Assembly (NCBI GenBank): GCA_029008095.1
Contig: JAQXJB010000026.1
Location: forward strand, 1 to 64,000
DNA length: 64,000 nucleotides
Source of the DNA: Clostridiales bacterium
GTDB taxonomy: Bacteria > Bacillota > Clostridia > Oscillospirales > Oscillospiraceae
Direction: 5' to 3'
Part shown: one piece after another, positions 46,297 through 53,958 of the stretch
Layout of the letters: each line of letters opens with the position of its first letter
How positions within the stretch are numbered: the first letter of the stretch is position 1
Position numbers and translations under genes: made by a program
The notes under the pieces: model-generated
Told to the model about the DNA's origin: nothing
The model's input: only the letters and a program-made list of their open reading frames with translations
The model's database searches: none

Positions 46297-47448
46297 ATGA
46301 CCGAAAAGCTTTATTATCTTGATAGCCATATGAATAACTTTACCGCTGTGGTAACGTCCTGCGAGCATGACGGCAAGCGCTGGTGCGTTACTCTTGACCG
46401 TACCGCGTTTTTCCCGGAGGGCGGCGGACAGGCCGCTGATACGGGGCTTATCGGTGATGTGAAAGTGCTCGACGTTCATGAAAAGGACGGCAGAATACTG
46501 CACTATACCGAGAATGCAATCGAGCCGGGCAGGGAATATGCTTGCTCCATAGATTGGGAGCAGCGCTTTCGCCGCATGCAGAACCATTCGGGAGAGCATA
46601 TAGTTTCCGGAATAGTACACAGCCGGTTTGGCTACGATAATGTGGGCTTCCACATGGGAGAGGACTACGTTACTCTGGATTTCAACGGCGAGCTTACCGC
46701 CGGAGAGATAGCCGAGGTGGAACTGGCCGCAAACAGGGCCGTATGGGAAAACGTAAGAATTACCGCGGAATTCCCGAGCGACCGGGAGCTTGAGACGATG
46801 GAATACCGCAGCAAGCTAAATTTGACCGAGAATGTGCGTATCGTTACCGTTGAAGGCTATGATAAATGTGCCTGCTGCGCGCCTCATGTCAAGCGGACAG
46901 GAGAGATAGGCATTATAAAGCTTGTTGACTTCATGAAGCATCGCGGGGGAGTGCGCATAACGATGCTATGCGGCAGCGACGCATTTGCTGATTACAGCGA
47001 AAAGCAGCGTTCTGCGGCGGAGATTTCCTCTCTGCTTTCCTCAAAACGCAATGAGATATATCCGGCTGTCAAGCGTGTTTATGACGAGCTGCAGAATGAA
47101 AAATACCAAAGCTCTGAGTTGAAAAAGTCGGTGCTTGTTGCCCGGGCGGAGAAGCTGGAGAATACGGAAGGGAATTACTGCTTTTTCTATTCCTCCGCAT
47201 TTGACGTCAACAGCCTGCGCAGCCTTGTGAACGAAGCTGTTAAGCGATGCGGTGGTATTGCGGCAGCCTTCTCCGGCAGCGACGAGGGAGGATATAATTA
47301 CGTCATGGGCAGCTCGCACATAGACCTGCGCGCCAAGTCAAAGGAGATAAACGCCGGGATTTCCGGCAGGGGAGGCGGCAGCCCGGAAATGATACAGGGC
47401 AGCGCCCGGGCGTCAAGAGCTGAAATAGAGAAATTTTTTAAAGTCTGA
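46297..47448 (+). CDS. alanyl-tRNA editing protein (AlaX-like with DHHA1 domain)
   Basis: 383 residues. The N half is an AlaRS-like editing domain: RTAFFPEGGGQAADTG, zinc ligands in MQNHSGEHIVSG (H-x3-H) and CACCAPHVKRTGEIG (C-x3-H). The middle is a coiled coil (ELQNEKYQSSELKKSV), and the end is a DHHA1 domain (AGISGRGGGSPEMIQGSA). It hydrolyses mischarged Ser-tRNA(Ala) or Gly-tRNA(Ala) in trans. CATCCGGAGGCAAAGC precedes the ATG. It is a long AlaX form rather than the compact one. Confidence 0.92.
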   Translation: MTEKLYYLDSHMNNFTAVVTSCEHDGKRWCVTLDRTAFFPEGGGQAADTGLIGDVKVLDVHEKDGRILHYTENAIEPGREYACSIDWEQRFRRMQNHSGEHIVSGIVHSRFGYDNVGFHMGEDYVTLDFNGELTAGEIAEVELAANRAVWENVRITAEFPSDRELETMEYRSKLNLTENVRIVTVEGYDKCACCAPHVKRTGEIGIIKLVDFMKHRGGVRITMLCGSDAFADYSEKQRSAAEISSLLSSKRNEIYPAVKRVYDELQNEKYQSSELKKSVLVARAEKLENTEGNYCFFYSSAFDVNSLRSLVNEAVKRCGGIAAAFSGSDEGGYNYVMGSSHIDLRAKSKEINAGISGRGGGSPEMIQGSARASRAEIEKFFKV

Positions 47449-47492
47449 ATGGCATAAATAATAAAAGTATATAGCAAAAGGAAGGAATTGAA

Positions 47493-47729
47493 ATGGAAAC
47501 ACTGAAAAAGCTTTTCCCGTTTTCTTTCAGGGAAGCAAGCGTAAACAATCTGGTAGTCAGCATCATCGTTTACATAGTAGTAAGCGTAGTTGTCGGCCTC
47601 GTTCTTGGTCTGCTTGCCAAGATACCTCTGATAGGATGGATATTCTCCATTGTCAGAACTCTCGTTGCTCTTTACTGCCTTATCGGTATAGCTCTTGCTG
47701 TTCTCTATTTCCTGAAGGTAATAAAATAA
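47493..47729 (+). CDS. small two-span membrane protein
   Basis: 78 residues, GGAAGGAATTGAA upstream. A polar N terminus (METLKKLFPFSFREASVNN) precedes two hydrophobic segments (about 20-44 and 48-74). The pattern is similar to small clostridial membrane proteins without known function. It probably forms a unit with the alanyl-tRNA editing gene 44 nt upstream. Confidence 0.65.
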   Translation: METLKKLFPFSFREASVNNLVVSIIVYIVVSVVVGLVLGLLAKIPLIGWIFSIVRTLVALYCLIGIALAVLYFLKVIK

Positions 47730-47748
47730 GCTGTCCTATATGACAAAA

Positions 47749-47782
47749 AGACTGCCGAAAAAAAGTAAGTTTTCGGCAGTCT
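47749..47782 (+). terminator. hairpin after the small membrane protein gene
   Basis: AGACTGCCGAAA (47749-47760) pairs perfectly with TTTCGGCAGTCT (47771-47782). It has no T-run after it, so it may be a weak terminator. Confidence 0.6.
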
Positions 47783-47788
47783 AAATAC

Positions 47789-47817
47789 TTGACGGTATTT
47801 GGCTTTTGTGCGATAAT
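47789..47817 (+). promoter_or_regulatory. promoter of the TM1266-ABC operon
   Basis: TTGACG (47789-47794), a 17-nt spacer and GATAAT (47812-47817). It predicts an RNA start near 47824 and thus a leader of about 150 nt. Confidence 0.75.
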
Positions 47818-47823
47818 CAAAGC

Positions 47824-47976
47824 GTAAAAAGTGATCTGACCGCAAGGGTACGGCCCAAACGGAAAGGCATAGGAATACCGATTTGCTGTGATGGTAAATG
47901 ATGGCTCTGCCATTTTATCTCCGGCTATGTTCCATGTCTTTCGGCATGGAATTTTTTTGTTTTTTAGGAGGTCAAT
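47824..47976 (+). ncRNA. riboswitch-like 5' leader, family not recognised
   Basis: The leader ends in a canonical terminator: TTCCATG (47930-47936), loop, CATGGAA (47945-47951) and TTTTTTTGTTTTTT, placed immediately before AGGAGGTCAAT and the first start codon. Upstream is a compact segment (about 47830-47915) with local pairings GGTA/TACC (47847/47876) and ATGGC-TCT-GCCAT (47901-47913), and unpaired GGAAAGG. CATAG (47868-47872) can pair with CTATG (47925-47929) next to the terminator arm, a possible antiterminator. I do not find TPP, cobalamin, SAM, glycine, FMN, purine or c-di-GMP core sequences. Confidence 0.6.
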
Positions 47977-48228
47977 ATGGAAAACGAAAACAGAGTAACT
48001 ATCGTCAATCTTATCATACAGGACAGACAGGCTGTCGCACGGGTGAACGAGCTGCTAAGTGATTTCAGCCAGTACATCATCGGCAGAATGGGGCTGCCCT
48101 ACAGCAAAAAGGACGTGAGCATAATATGTCTGGTCATGGATGCTCCTCCTGTTGCCGTCAATTCACTTTCAGGTAAGCTTGGAATGATTAAAGGAGTCAC
48201 TTCCAAGACGCTTACCACGAAAATATAG
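47977..48228 (+). CDS. TM1266-family putative regulator
   Basis: 83 residues; AGGAGGTCAAT before the ATG. The sequence (VTIVNLIIQDRQAVARVNELLSDF, YIIGRMGLPYSKKDVSIICLVMDAP, LSGKLGMIKGVTSKTL) matches the small ACT-like TM1266 family, often called iron-only hydrogenase system regulator because it neighbours hydrogenase maturation genes. No hydrogenase gene is here. Instead it leads an ABC uptake operon, 13 nt before the binding-protein gene. It may sense the transported ligand; the molecular role of the family is not established. Confidence 0.85.
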   Translation: MENENRVTIVNLIIQDRQAVARVNELLSDFSQYIIGRMGLPYSKKDVSIICLVMDAPPVAVNSLSGKLGMIKGVTSKTLTTKI

Positions 48229-48241
48229 GAGGTATATAATT

Positions 48242-49339
48242 ATGAAACGCATCTTGTCCTGCCTGCTCGTGCTGGTAATGGTTTTCGCCGTACTTGGCGG
48301 ATGCCAGAGCCAAAATGGTGCAAACACCAATACCGGCGCCGATACTCAAACCACCGTTACCCCCGAAGCTACGCCTGAATCCACTTCCGATGCAACACCG
48401 GAAGCTACCCCGGAAGCTACCCCGGAAGCTGACCCCGAGCCTGTTGAGGAGCACATGACTCTTCGCCTCGGTGGCCTTAAGGGCCCCACCACAATGGGCA
48501 TGGTCAAATTCCTTGATGATGTGGAGAAAGGCACCTCTGCCATTGATTGTGAATTTACCCTTGCCGCTAATGTGGACGAGGTCAGCCCCAAAATGGTAAA
48601 GGGCGAGCTGGATGTCGCTGCCGTTCCCGCTAATCTGGCTTCCGTGCTCTATAATAACACCAATGGCGCTGTGCAGCTTCTCGCCATTAACACCCTCGGT
48701 GTTACCTATATTGTAGAGACCGGCGATACCGTTAATTCCATTGAGGATCTTCGCGGCAAAACCATCTACGCTCCCGGTAAGGGGACAGTAGTGGACTATA
48801 CCCTGCGTTATGTGCTCCAGGCTAACGGCTTGGATCCTGACAAGGATGTTACCATTGAATGGAAGTCTGAAGCAACCGAGGTCGTTGCCGTTCTTAAAAA
48901 CGGCGGCGGCATTGCGATGCTGCCCCAGCCTTTTGTCACTGTTGCCCAGAGCAATGTTGAAGGTCTGCGTGTTGCGCTCAGCATGGTAGATGAGTGGAAT
49001 GCCCTTGACACCGGCAGCGTGTTTGTCACCGGTGTCCTCACGGTTCGCCGTGAGTTTGCCGAAAAGTATCCCCAGCAGCTTGCCGCTTTCCTTGATGAAT
49101 ACAAAGCATCGATTGAGTATGCAAACAGCCATATTCCGGAGACTGCTCAGCTTGTCGAGCAGTATGATATAGTCAAGGCTGCTGTTGCCGAAAAGGCTCT
49201 GCCTTACTGCAACATTGTATACTATGAAGGCACTGAGATGAAGTCTGTCATCGAAGGATATTACCAGGTACTTTATGACCAGAACCCCGCATCTGTTGGA
49301 GGCGCTTTGCCCGCGGAGGATTTCTATTACACCAGATAA
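48242..49339 (+). CDS. ABC transporter substrate-binding lipoprotein (NMT1/SsuA-like)
   Basis: 365 residues. A lipoprotein signal peptide ends at the lipobox LGGC (Cys 21). A Thr/Pro/Glu-rich linker with repeated ATPE units (about 26-72) tethers the binding domain, which starts at MTLRLGGLKGPTTMGMVKF. A typical NMT1/SsuA pattern is present: LDVAAVPANLASVLYN, GVTYIVETGDTVNSIEDLRGKTIYAPGKGT, IAMLPQPFVTVA. Such proteins bring nitrate, sulfonate, thiamine precursor or other small ligands; the ligand here is unknown. It is part of a complete binding-protein/permease/ATPase set. Confidence 0.9.
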   Translation: MKRILSCLLVLVMVFAVLGGCQSQNGANTNTGADTQTTVTPEATPESTSDATPEATPEATPEADPEPVEEHMTLRLGGLKGPTTMGMVKFLDDVEKGTSAIDCEFTLAANVDEVSPKMVKGELDVAAVPANLASVLYNNTNGAVQLLAINTLGVTYIVETGDTVNSIEDLRGKTIYAPGKGTVVDYTLRYVLQANGLDPDKDVTIEWKSEATEVVAVLKNGGGIAMLPQPFVTVAQSNVEGLRVALSMVDEWNALDTGSVFVTGVLTVRREFAEKYPQQLAAFLDEYKASIEYANSHIPETAQLVEQYDIVKAAVAEKALPYCNIVYYEGTEMKSVIEGYYQVLYDQNPASVGGALPAEDFYYTR

Positions 49340-49369
49340 ACATATAAAAAAACGAAAGGAGCATCGGCT

Positions 49370-50140
49370 GTGATGAACAGAAGCAAAACGCCAAAAAGAA
49401 TACGCATTGAGCGGCTCTGCGCTGTTTTTATCGCTCTGCTCATCTGGCAGGCGGCAGCCATGCTCCTTAATGAAACGGTGCTCCTTGCCAGCCCTATAAG
49501 GGTGGTCAGAGAGCTCGGAGTTATGGTGACGGAGGCCGGTTTCTGGAGCGCTCTTTGGTTTTCGTTCAGACGCATAGTTACGGGCTTTATGCTGGCTTTA
49601 TCCATTGGGGCTGTGCTAGCGGTAGCCGCGGCGCGTTTCAGAATGATAGAGTCTCTGCTCTGGCCTTTTATATCCGTCATCAAATCTACTCCGGTGGCAT
49701 CCTTCATTATTCTTTGCCTTATATGGCTCAGAGTGGAAAATCTATCTATATTCATATCATTTCTGATGGTCGTGCCAATAATTTATACAAATGTTCTTCA
49801 GGGACTTCTGGCTACGGACAAAAAGCTTCTTGAGATGGCCAATGTGTTCCAGCTCAGTTGGGGAAAGCAGTTTGTATATATTTATCTGCCCCAGCTCAAG
49901 CCATATCTTCTTTCCGCCTGCAGCCTCTCGCTCGGCATCGCATGGAAGTCCGGCGTGGCGGCGGAGGTCATCGGCATCCCGGATGGCTCGATAGGCGAGC
50001 TGCTCTATAAGGCGAAGCTCTATTTGGATTCGCCCCAGCTCTTTGCGTGGACGGCGGTGATAATAGTTGTCAGCATTGCTTTTGAAAAGCTATTCATGCG
50101 GCTGCTCCACTATATTTATAAGAGATTGGAGGCGCTGTGA
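49370..50140 (+). CDS. ABC transporter permease (SsuC/BPD type)
   Basis: 256 residues. The start is a GTG at 49370 or the adjacent ATG at 49373; GAAAGGA is upstream. It is a six-segment binding-protein-dependent permease; the conserved EAA-loop segment is LLEMANVFQLSWGKQFVYIYLPQLKPYLLSA followed by LGIAWKSGVAAEVIG. It forms the channel for the lipoprotein at 48242 and pairs with the ATPase that overlaps its stop. Confidence 0.92.
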   Translation: MMNRSKTPKRIRIERLCAVFIALLIWQAAAMLLNETVLLASPIRVVRELGVMVTEAGFWSALWFSFRRIVTGFMLALSIGAVLAVAAARFRMIESLLWPFISVIKSTPVASFIILCLIWLRVENLSIFISFLMVVPIIYTNVLQGLLATDKKLLEMANVFQLSWGKQFVYIYLPQLKPYLLSACSLSLGIAWKSGVAAEVIGIPDGSIGELLYKAKLYLDSPQLFAWTAVIIVVSIAFEKLFMRLLHYIYKRLEAL

Positions 50141-50745
50141 TGGACATAATTATTTCCGGTCTTGAAAAAAGCTTCGGTCAGCGCCGTGTCCTGCGGGGCT
50201 TTGACGCTGTTTTTTCAAAAGGGGAACTGAGCTGTATTATGGGCCGCTCCGGCTGCGGCAAGACTACGCTGCTTAATATTTTGCTGGGTATCATACCTTA
50301 TGATGACGGAGACATAAAAGGTATGCCCGGGAAGATAAGCTGCGTTTTTCAGGAGGACCGTCTCTGCGAGGATTTTACGGCTGTTACAAACGTTCGCATT
50401 GTCTGTGGTAAGAATGTAAATAAAGCCAATATCGAGACTCAGCTTGCTGAAGTTGGCCTCGGAGACAGCCTTTACCGGCCCATTAAGGAGCTTTCGGGCG
50501 GCATGAAGCGAAGGGTTTCTATTGTCCGGGCGCTGATGGCGGAGGGAGAGCTGATTATCATGGACGAGCCGTTCAAAGGACTGGATGATTCCACGAAGCT
50601 GCTGGTTGCCGGGTATGTGAAAAGGCAGATTCGCGGACGTACAGCCATCATGGTAACGCATGACGAGAGCGAGGTTGAGCTCATGGGCGGCAGCCTTATC
50701 CATATGCCGCTGCCGCCCGATATATCGAGCGACGAAAACGAATAA
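50140..50745 (+). CDS. ABC transporter ATPase (SsuB/ThiZ-like)
   Basis: 201 residues from the ATG at 50140 (GGAGG 7 nt upstream), which overlaps the permease stop by one base. Motifs: Walker A GRSGCGKTT, Q-loop CVFQEDRLCEDFTAVTNV, signature LSGGMKRRVSIVRA, Walker B LIIMDEPFKGLD and HDESE. It is shorter than most (no extended C terminus). It powers uptake through the neighbouring permease. Confidence 0.93.
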   Translation: MDIIISGLEKSFGQRRVLRGFDAVFSKGELSCIMGRSGCGKTTLLNILLGIIPYDDGDIKGMPGKISCVFQEDRLCEDFTAVTNVRIVCGKNVNKANIETQLAEVGLGDSLYRPIKELSGGMKRRVSIVRALMAEGELIIMDEPFKGLDDSTKLLVAGYVKRQIRGRTAIMVTHDESEVELMGGSLIHMPLPPDISSDENE

Positions 50746-50747
50746 AA

Positions 50748-50780
50748 AAGGACGATATTCCGCTTTGGAATATCGTCCTT
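50748..50780. terminator. bidirectional terminator
   Basis: AAGGACGATATTCC (50748-50761) and GGAATATCGTCCTT (50767-50780) are perfect complements with a GCTTT loop. It serves both the ABC operon and rplT. Confidence 0.9.
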
Positions 50781-50793
50781 AAATTTTGCCTTT

Positions 50794-51150
50794 TTAGTTG
50801 AGAGCTGCCTTTGCCTTCTCGGTAAGAGCGGTGAATGCATCCGCATCGTGAATGGCGATCTCGGAAAGCATCTTGCGGTTCATGTTGATGCCGGCGAGCT
50901 TGAGACCGTGCATGAAGGTGGAATAATTCATGCCGTTCAACTTGCAGGCAGCATTTATTCTGGCGATCCAGAGCTGACGGAACTCTCTCTTCTTCTGCTT
51001 ACGTCCTACGTATGCATAGGTGAAAGACTTCATCATAGCCTGGTTGGCCATTTTATAATGCTTGGACTTGGAGCCCCAGTAGCCCTTGGCATAGCCAAGA
51101 ATCTTTTTTCTTCTCTTGCGCGTCATCATTGCGCCTTTAACTCTTGCCAT
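50794..51150 (-). CDS. rplT: 50S ribosomal protein L20
   Basis: 118 residues, standard length. The start [29 protein letters not shown] and the NYSTFMHGL and [12 protein letters not shown] segments are diagnostic. L20 is needed for early 50S assembly and in Firmicutes also represses its own operon by binding the leader. It is the last gene of infC-rpmI-rplT. Confidence 0.98.
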   Translation of the reverse strand: MARVKGAMMTRKRRKKILGYAKGYWGSKSKHYKMANQAMMKSFTYAYVGRKQKKREFRQLWIARINAACKLNGMNYSTFMHGLKLAGINMNRKMLSEIAIHDADAFTALTEKAKAALN

Positions 51151-51187
51151 TGTTATTGCCTCCTATATATTGAGTAAAGTGAAATTC

Positions 51188-51385
51188 TTATTTATAAGGA
51201 ATCATGCGCTTGACAGTTGCTGCGTTGGTCACATCGGCGTAAGCGCCCTGACGGAGGCCTCTTTTACGCTTGGTGTTCTTCTTGGTGAGGATGTGGCTCT
51301 TGTTGGCGTGAGCGCGCTTTACCATGCCGGACTTAGTAAGAGAAAATCTCTTCTTAGATCCGCTATGAGTTTTAATTTTGGGCAT
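51188..51385 (-). CDS. rpmI: 50S ribosomal protein L35
   Basis: 65 residues: [24 protein letters not shown] and [18 protein letters not shown] are diagnostic. GGAAGGAGAT precedes the start. It is co-transcribed with infC and rplT. Confidence 0.98.
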   Translation of the reverse strand: MPKIKTHSGSKKRFSLTKSGMVKRAHANKSHILTKKNTKRKRGLRQGAYADVTNAATVKRMIPYK

Positions 51386-51416
51386 TGTGGGATCTCCTTC
51401 CGTATTTGTTTACTTA

Positions 51417-51935
51417 TTATTTAGCGTTCTTAGGTGACAGGAACATGGCCATGTGCCTGCCGTCCAGCTTGGGAGCTTTGTTGACCGTACCGACCTCGGC
51501 GCAGCCTTCTGCAAAGTTATTGAGAAGTTCCTCGCCAATTTCAGTGTGGGTCATTTCTCTGCCGCGGAAGCGGACGGTCACCTTAACTCTGTCGCCGTCT
51601 GCGAGAAACTTGAGTGCGCTCTTGAGCTTGACGTTAAAGTCATTGGTACCGATGCCGGGGGACATTCTGACTTCCTTGACCTCGATGACCTTCTGATTCT
51701 TCTTCGTCTCCTTCTCGCGCTTGGCCTGCTCGAAACGGAACTTGCCATAGTCCATTATCTTGCATACAGGCGGGGTGGAGTTGGGTGAGATTTTTACCAA
51801 ATCAAGATTTTTCTCTTCAGCAATGTCCAAAGCTTCCTGGGCGGACATTATTCCGAGCTGGCTGCCGTCATCGCCAATGAGACGGATTTCCTTATCTCGG
51901 ATTTCTTCGTTGATTTGATGTGCCGTGCTGCTGAT
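51417..51935 (-). CDS. infC: translation initiation factor IF-3, probable AUC start
   Basis: 172 residues if it starts at the ATC at 51935, which lies 7 nt after AGGAGGTG (51950-51943). No ATG, GTG or TTG suits that site in this frame; the frame upstream of the site is open but lacks a better start. The N domain begins HQINEEIRDKEIRLIGDDG, and the C domain has KEVRMSPGIGTNDF, DGDRVKVTVRFRGREMTH and MFLSPK. IF-3 itself discriminates against non-canonical start codons, so an unusual AUU-type start makes the gene autoregulated; an AUC start would do the same. Confidence 0.9.
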   Translation of the reverse strand: MSSTAHQINEEIRDKEIRLIGDDGSQLGIMSAQEALDIAEEKNLDLVKISPNSTPPVCKIMDYGKFRFEQAKREKETKKNQKVIEVKEVRMSPGIGTNDFNVKLKSALKFLADGDRVKVTVRFRGREMTHTEIGEELLNNFAEGCAEVGTVNKAPKLDGRHMAMFLSPKNAK

Positions 51936-52117
51936 ACCAGAACACCTCCTAAATTTTTGTCGAACATCGACATTGGAAAAAATAAAGCACGGATGTGAAA
52001 CATCCGCGCAAAAACACACAATACTCCCGATAGGGGGGAGAACTGAACGATGTTGACCACGGCGCACATATGTGGCCGGGTGAAGTGCGTGGATATCACA
52101 CTTACTTTATTACGAGC
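51936..52117 (-). promoter_or_regulatory. L20-type leader of infC-rpmI-rplT with attenuator
   Basis: The transcript from about 52117 has roughly 180 nt before infC. A stem (GCGCGGATG and CATCCGTGC, 52009-51987) followed by TTTATTTTTT acts as a terminator shortly before the start site. Position and gene order match the L20 autoregulatory leader known in Firmicutes. I infer the family from context and structure, not from a full alignment. Confidence 0.7.
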
Positions 52118-52123
52118 GAATAG

Positions 52124-52152
52124 ATTATATCAGCACTTTCTTTCCCTGTCAA
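52124..52152 (-). promoter_or_regulatory. promoter of infC-rpmI-rplT
   Basis: On the minus strand TTGACA (52152-52147), a 17-nt spacer and TATAAT (52129-52124), both perfect consensus hexamers, as expected for ribosomal genes. Confidence 0.85.
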
Positions 52153-52277
52153 GCACTTTTTCGTAATATTCTTTGAAAAACAGGGAAAGCTTTCTTTCGG
52201 AGGGGATAGTGTGAAAAATCACACTATATAAAAGCCCATCTGATCGCCGCTTTGCTGAAACCGTAGATGATGGCAAT

Positions 52278-52346
52278 AATCCCCCGTCTCACCGGGGGAG
52301 CATTTCATTTCTATTTGTGCCGCTCATAGCGGCGGAATGGGGGATT
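52278..52346 (+). promoter_or_regulatory. leader motif, copy 2 (upstream of small membrane protein)
   Basis: CCCCCG (52281-52286) pairs with CGGGGG (52293-52298), then CATTTCTATTTGTGCCGC (52306-52323), the loop TCATA, GCGGC (52329-52333) and GGAATGGGGGA. It matches copy 1 before murD in the core and flank while both hairpins vary. In this copy AATCCCCC (52278-52285) can also pair with GGGGGATT (52339-52346), which would cover the ribosome-binding site. Confidence 0.6.
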
Positions 52347-52732
52347 ATGTGAAGAAAGCAGTGGAGCTTACAAGCGTATTCATGGGCGGAGGCCTTATAT
52401 ATGCGCTTATTGAGATCATTTTTCGGGGATATACCCATTGGACAATGATAATTGTGGGAGGGCTGGCAGTGCTTGGCCTTTACATGATATCGGCAATGCG
52501 GGAAAGCGTATGGAAAAAGTGGATATTGGGAGCGGCGGTGATACTTGCGATCGAGTTCGTTGCCGGGATAATACTGAATATTATTCTTGGATGGCAGGTT
52601 TGGGATTATTCAGAATACAGATTTCATCTTTATGGGCAGATATGCCTGCGCTTCGCTATGTATTGGCTGGCATTGTGTATTCCCGGCAACGCTCTTTGCT
52701 GCCTGGTGCGTAAAAAAGTATTCAGCAGGTAG
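52337..52732 (+). CDS. small membrane protein (putative ABC-transporter-like, CmpB type)
   Basis: 131 residues from the ATG at 52337, or 127 from the GTG at 52349. The conserved leader places GGGGGA just before the GTG, which favours the shorter form. About four hydrophobic segments (residues 12-30, 36-53, 62-85 and 103-125) and a WDYSEYRFHLYGQICLRF segment resemble the putative ABC-transporter type IV (CmpB-like) membrane family. The function is unknown. It ends 11 nt inside the convergent glycosyltransferase gene. Confidence 0.65.
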   Translation: MGDYVKKAVELTSVFMGGGLIYALIEIIFRGYTHWTMIIVGGLAVLGLYMISAMRESVWKKWILGAAVILAIEFVAGIILNIILGWQVWDYSEYRFHLYGQICLRFAMYWLALCIPGNALCCLVRKKVFSR

Positions 52733-53846
52733 AGCCGTTTCCTGAGTTTACTAATTCCTCTACAAAGCTGCATATCCGTTCTGTGGCATCCGGGTGAGCG
52801 ATGAGAGCAAGACATTGCTCCATAAGCTTCAAGCGCTCGGGATTAGAGAAGAGAAAGTATATGGCTTCGGAAACGGAAAAATTCGGGGTCACCCTGATGG
52901 CGCCGCCGTTGTTTGTAATGAACTCTATGTTGCGCTCCTCATGACCCGGGATGGGATTCATGAGAATGGCGGGGAGCTGCTTGACCAGTATCTCGGTGAC
53001 GGTCAGTCCGCCGGGCTTGGTTACTATGCAGTCTGCAGCGTCCATGAACAGTTCCACATTATCCACAAAGCCATATACCCAAAGATCAGAGGCGGGTATC
53101 TGCTGCAGACTCTCCTTGAGCTTTGCGTTTGTGCCGCAAATACACAGCACTTGAAAATCCATACCGCAGGAGAGAATTTCCTTAACGGTTTCTGCCATAT
53201 TTCCATAGCCCATTGAGCCGCCCATTACCAGTATGGTGCTTTTGTTGGGGATACCAAGCTGTTTTCTTGCTTCATTTTTTTCAACGTGATTTTTAAACTT
53301 GGGCTTTACCGGGAGACCGAAGGGAAGTATTTTTTCAGGAGCTATTCCTCGGGATCTTGCACTGAAGTTAAGCAGTTCGCTTGCAGTGACGATATAATCA
53401 AGGTTGGGCAGATCCTCCCAGAAAGGCTGAATACAGTAATCAGTGATTATACCTATCGCAGGAATAGTCAAAAGCTTCTGCTGCTTAAGCTCGTCAAGTA
53501 CCTGGGCGGAAAAGACATGGGTGGCGATAACGGCGTCAGGAGAAAAACCATAAAAATATTGAGCAAACTTTTTGCAGAGCATGGAATTGCCGGTAAGTGC
53601 GGAGGCTACCTTGCGTAGCCGTTCGTTTGTTTCCAGCATATTATAAGTCTGAGCAAAGGGACGGCGTAAATGACGGGTGGAGAAAAGGTAGCCCTTGTCC
53701 ATAGCGTTATACATAAATGTACTGCAATATTCATAGAGGTCTGTCACTACGACCTCAGCTCCCCGGGCTTTAAATTCATCGGCAATAGCCGCTGCTGTGG
53801 AATGATGTCCGTAACCGGTGGTTACACTTACAATAAGAATTCGCAT
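52722..53846 (-). CDS. MGDG-synthase-type glycosyltransferase (UgtP-like)
   Basis: 374 residues. The GT-B N domain begins ILIVSVTTGYGHHSTAAAIADEF (the H-rich acceptor loop of MGDG synthases), and the C domain has LVMGGSMGYGNMAE and IVTKPGGLTVTEIL for UDP-sugar binding. Such enzymes transfer glucose or galactose to diacylglycerol or related lipids at the membrane face. There is no membrane segment. It overlaps the 3' end of the convergent gene at 52337, and its start is 112 nt from the divergent murC start. Confidence 0.87.
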   Translation of the reverse strand: MRILIVSVTTGYGHHSTAAAIADEFKARGAEVVVTDLYEYCSTFMYNAMDKGYLFSTRHLRRPFAQTYNMLETNERLRKVASALTGNSMLCKKFAQYFYGFSPDAVIATHVFSAQVLDELKQQKLLTIPAIGIITDYCIQPFWEDLPNLDYIVTASELLNFSARSRGIAPEKILPFGLPVKPKFKNHVEKNEARKQLGIPNKSTILVMGGSMGYGNMAETVKEILSCGMDFQVLCICGTNAKLKESLQQIPASDLWVYGFVDNVELFMDAADCIVTKPGGLTVTEILVKQLPAILMNPIPGHEERNIEFITNNGGAIRVTPNFSVSEAIYFLFSNPERLKLMEQCLALIAHPDATERICSFVEELVNSGNGSTC

Positions 53847-53958
53847 TGGATTTTACCTCGAAGAAAAGTTATATTACAAAAATTTTTGGGAATATATTGT
53901 AAAGAGCGTGAGAATGGATTATAATTATGCCGCTGAGTATCAGCATATGGAGGCGGAA

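Noticed and set aside
47824..47976. TPP, cobalamin or c-di-GMP riboswitch as the identity of the leader
   Set aside because: The NMT1-like binding protein suggested TPP, but CUGAGA and the second TPP core are missing. The cobalamin box and the c-di-GMP core are also not present.
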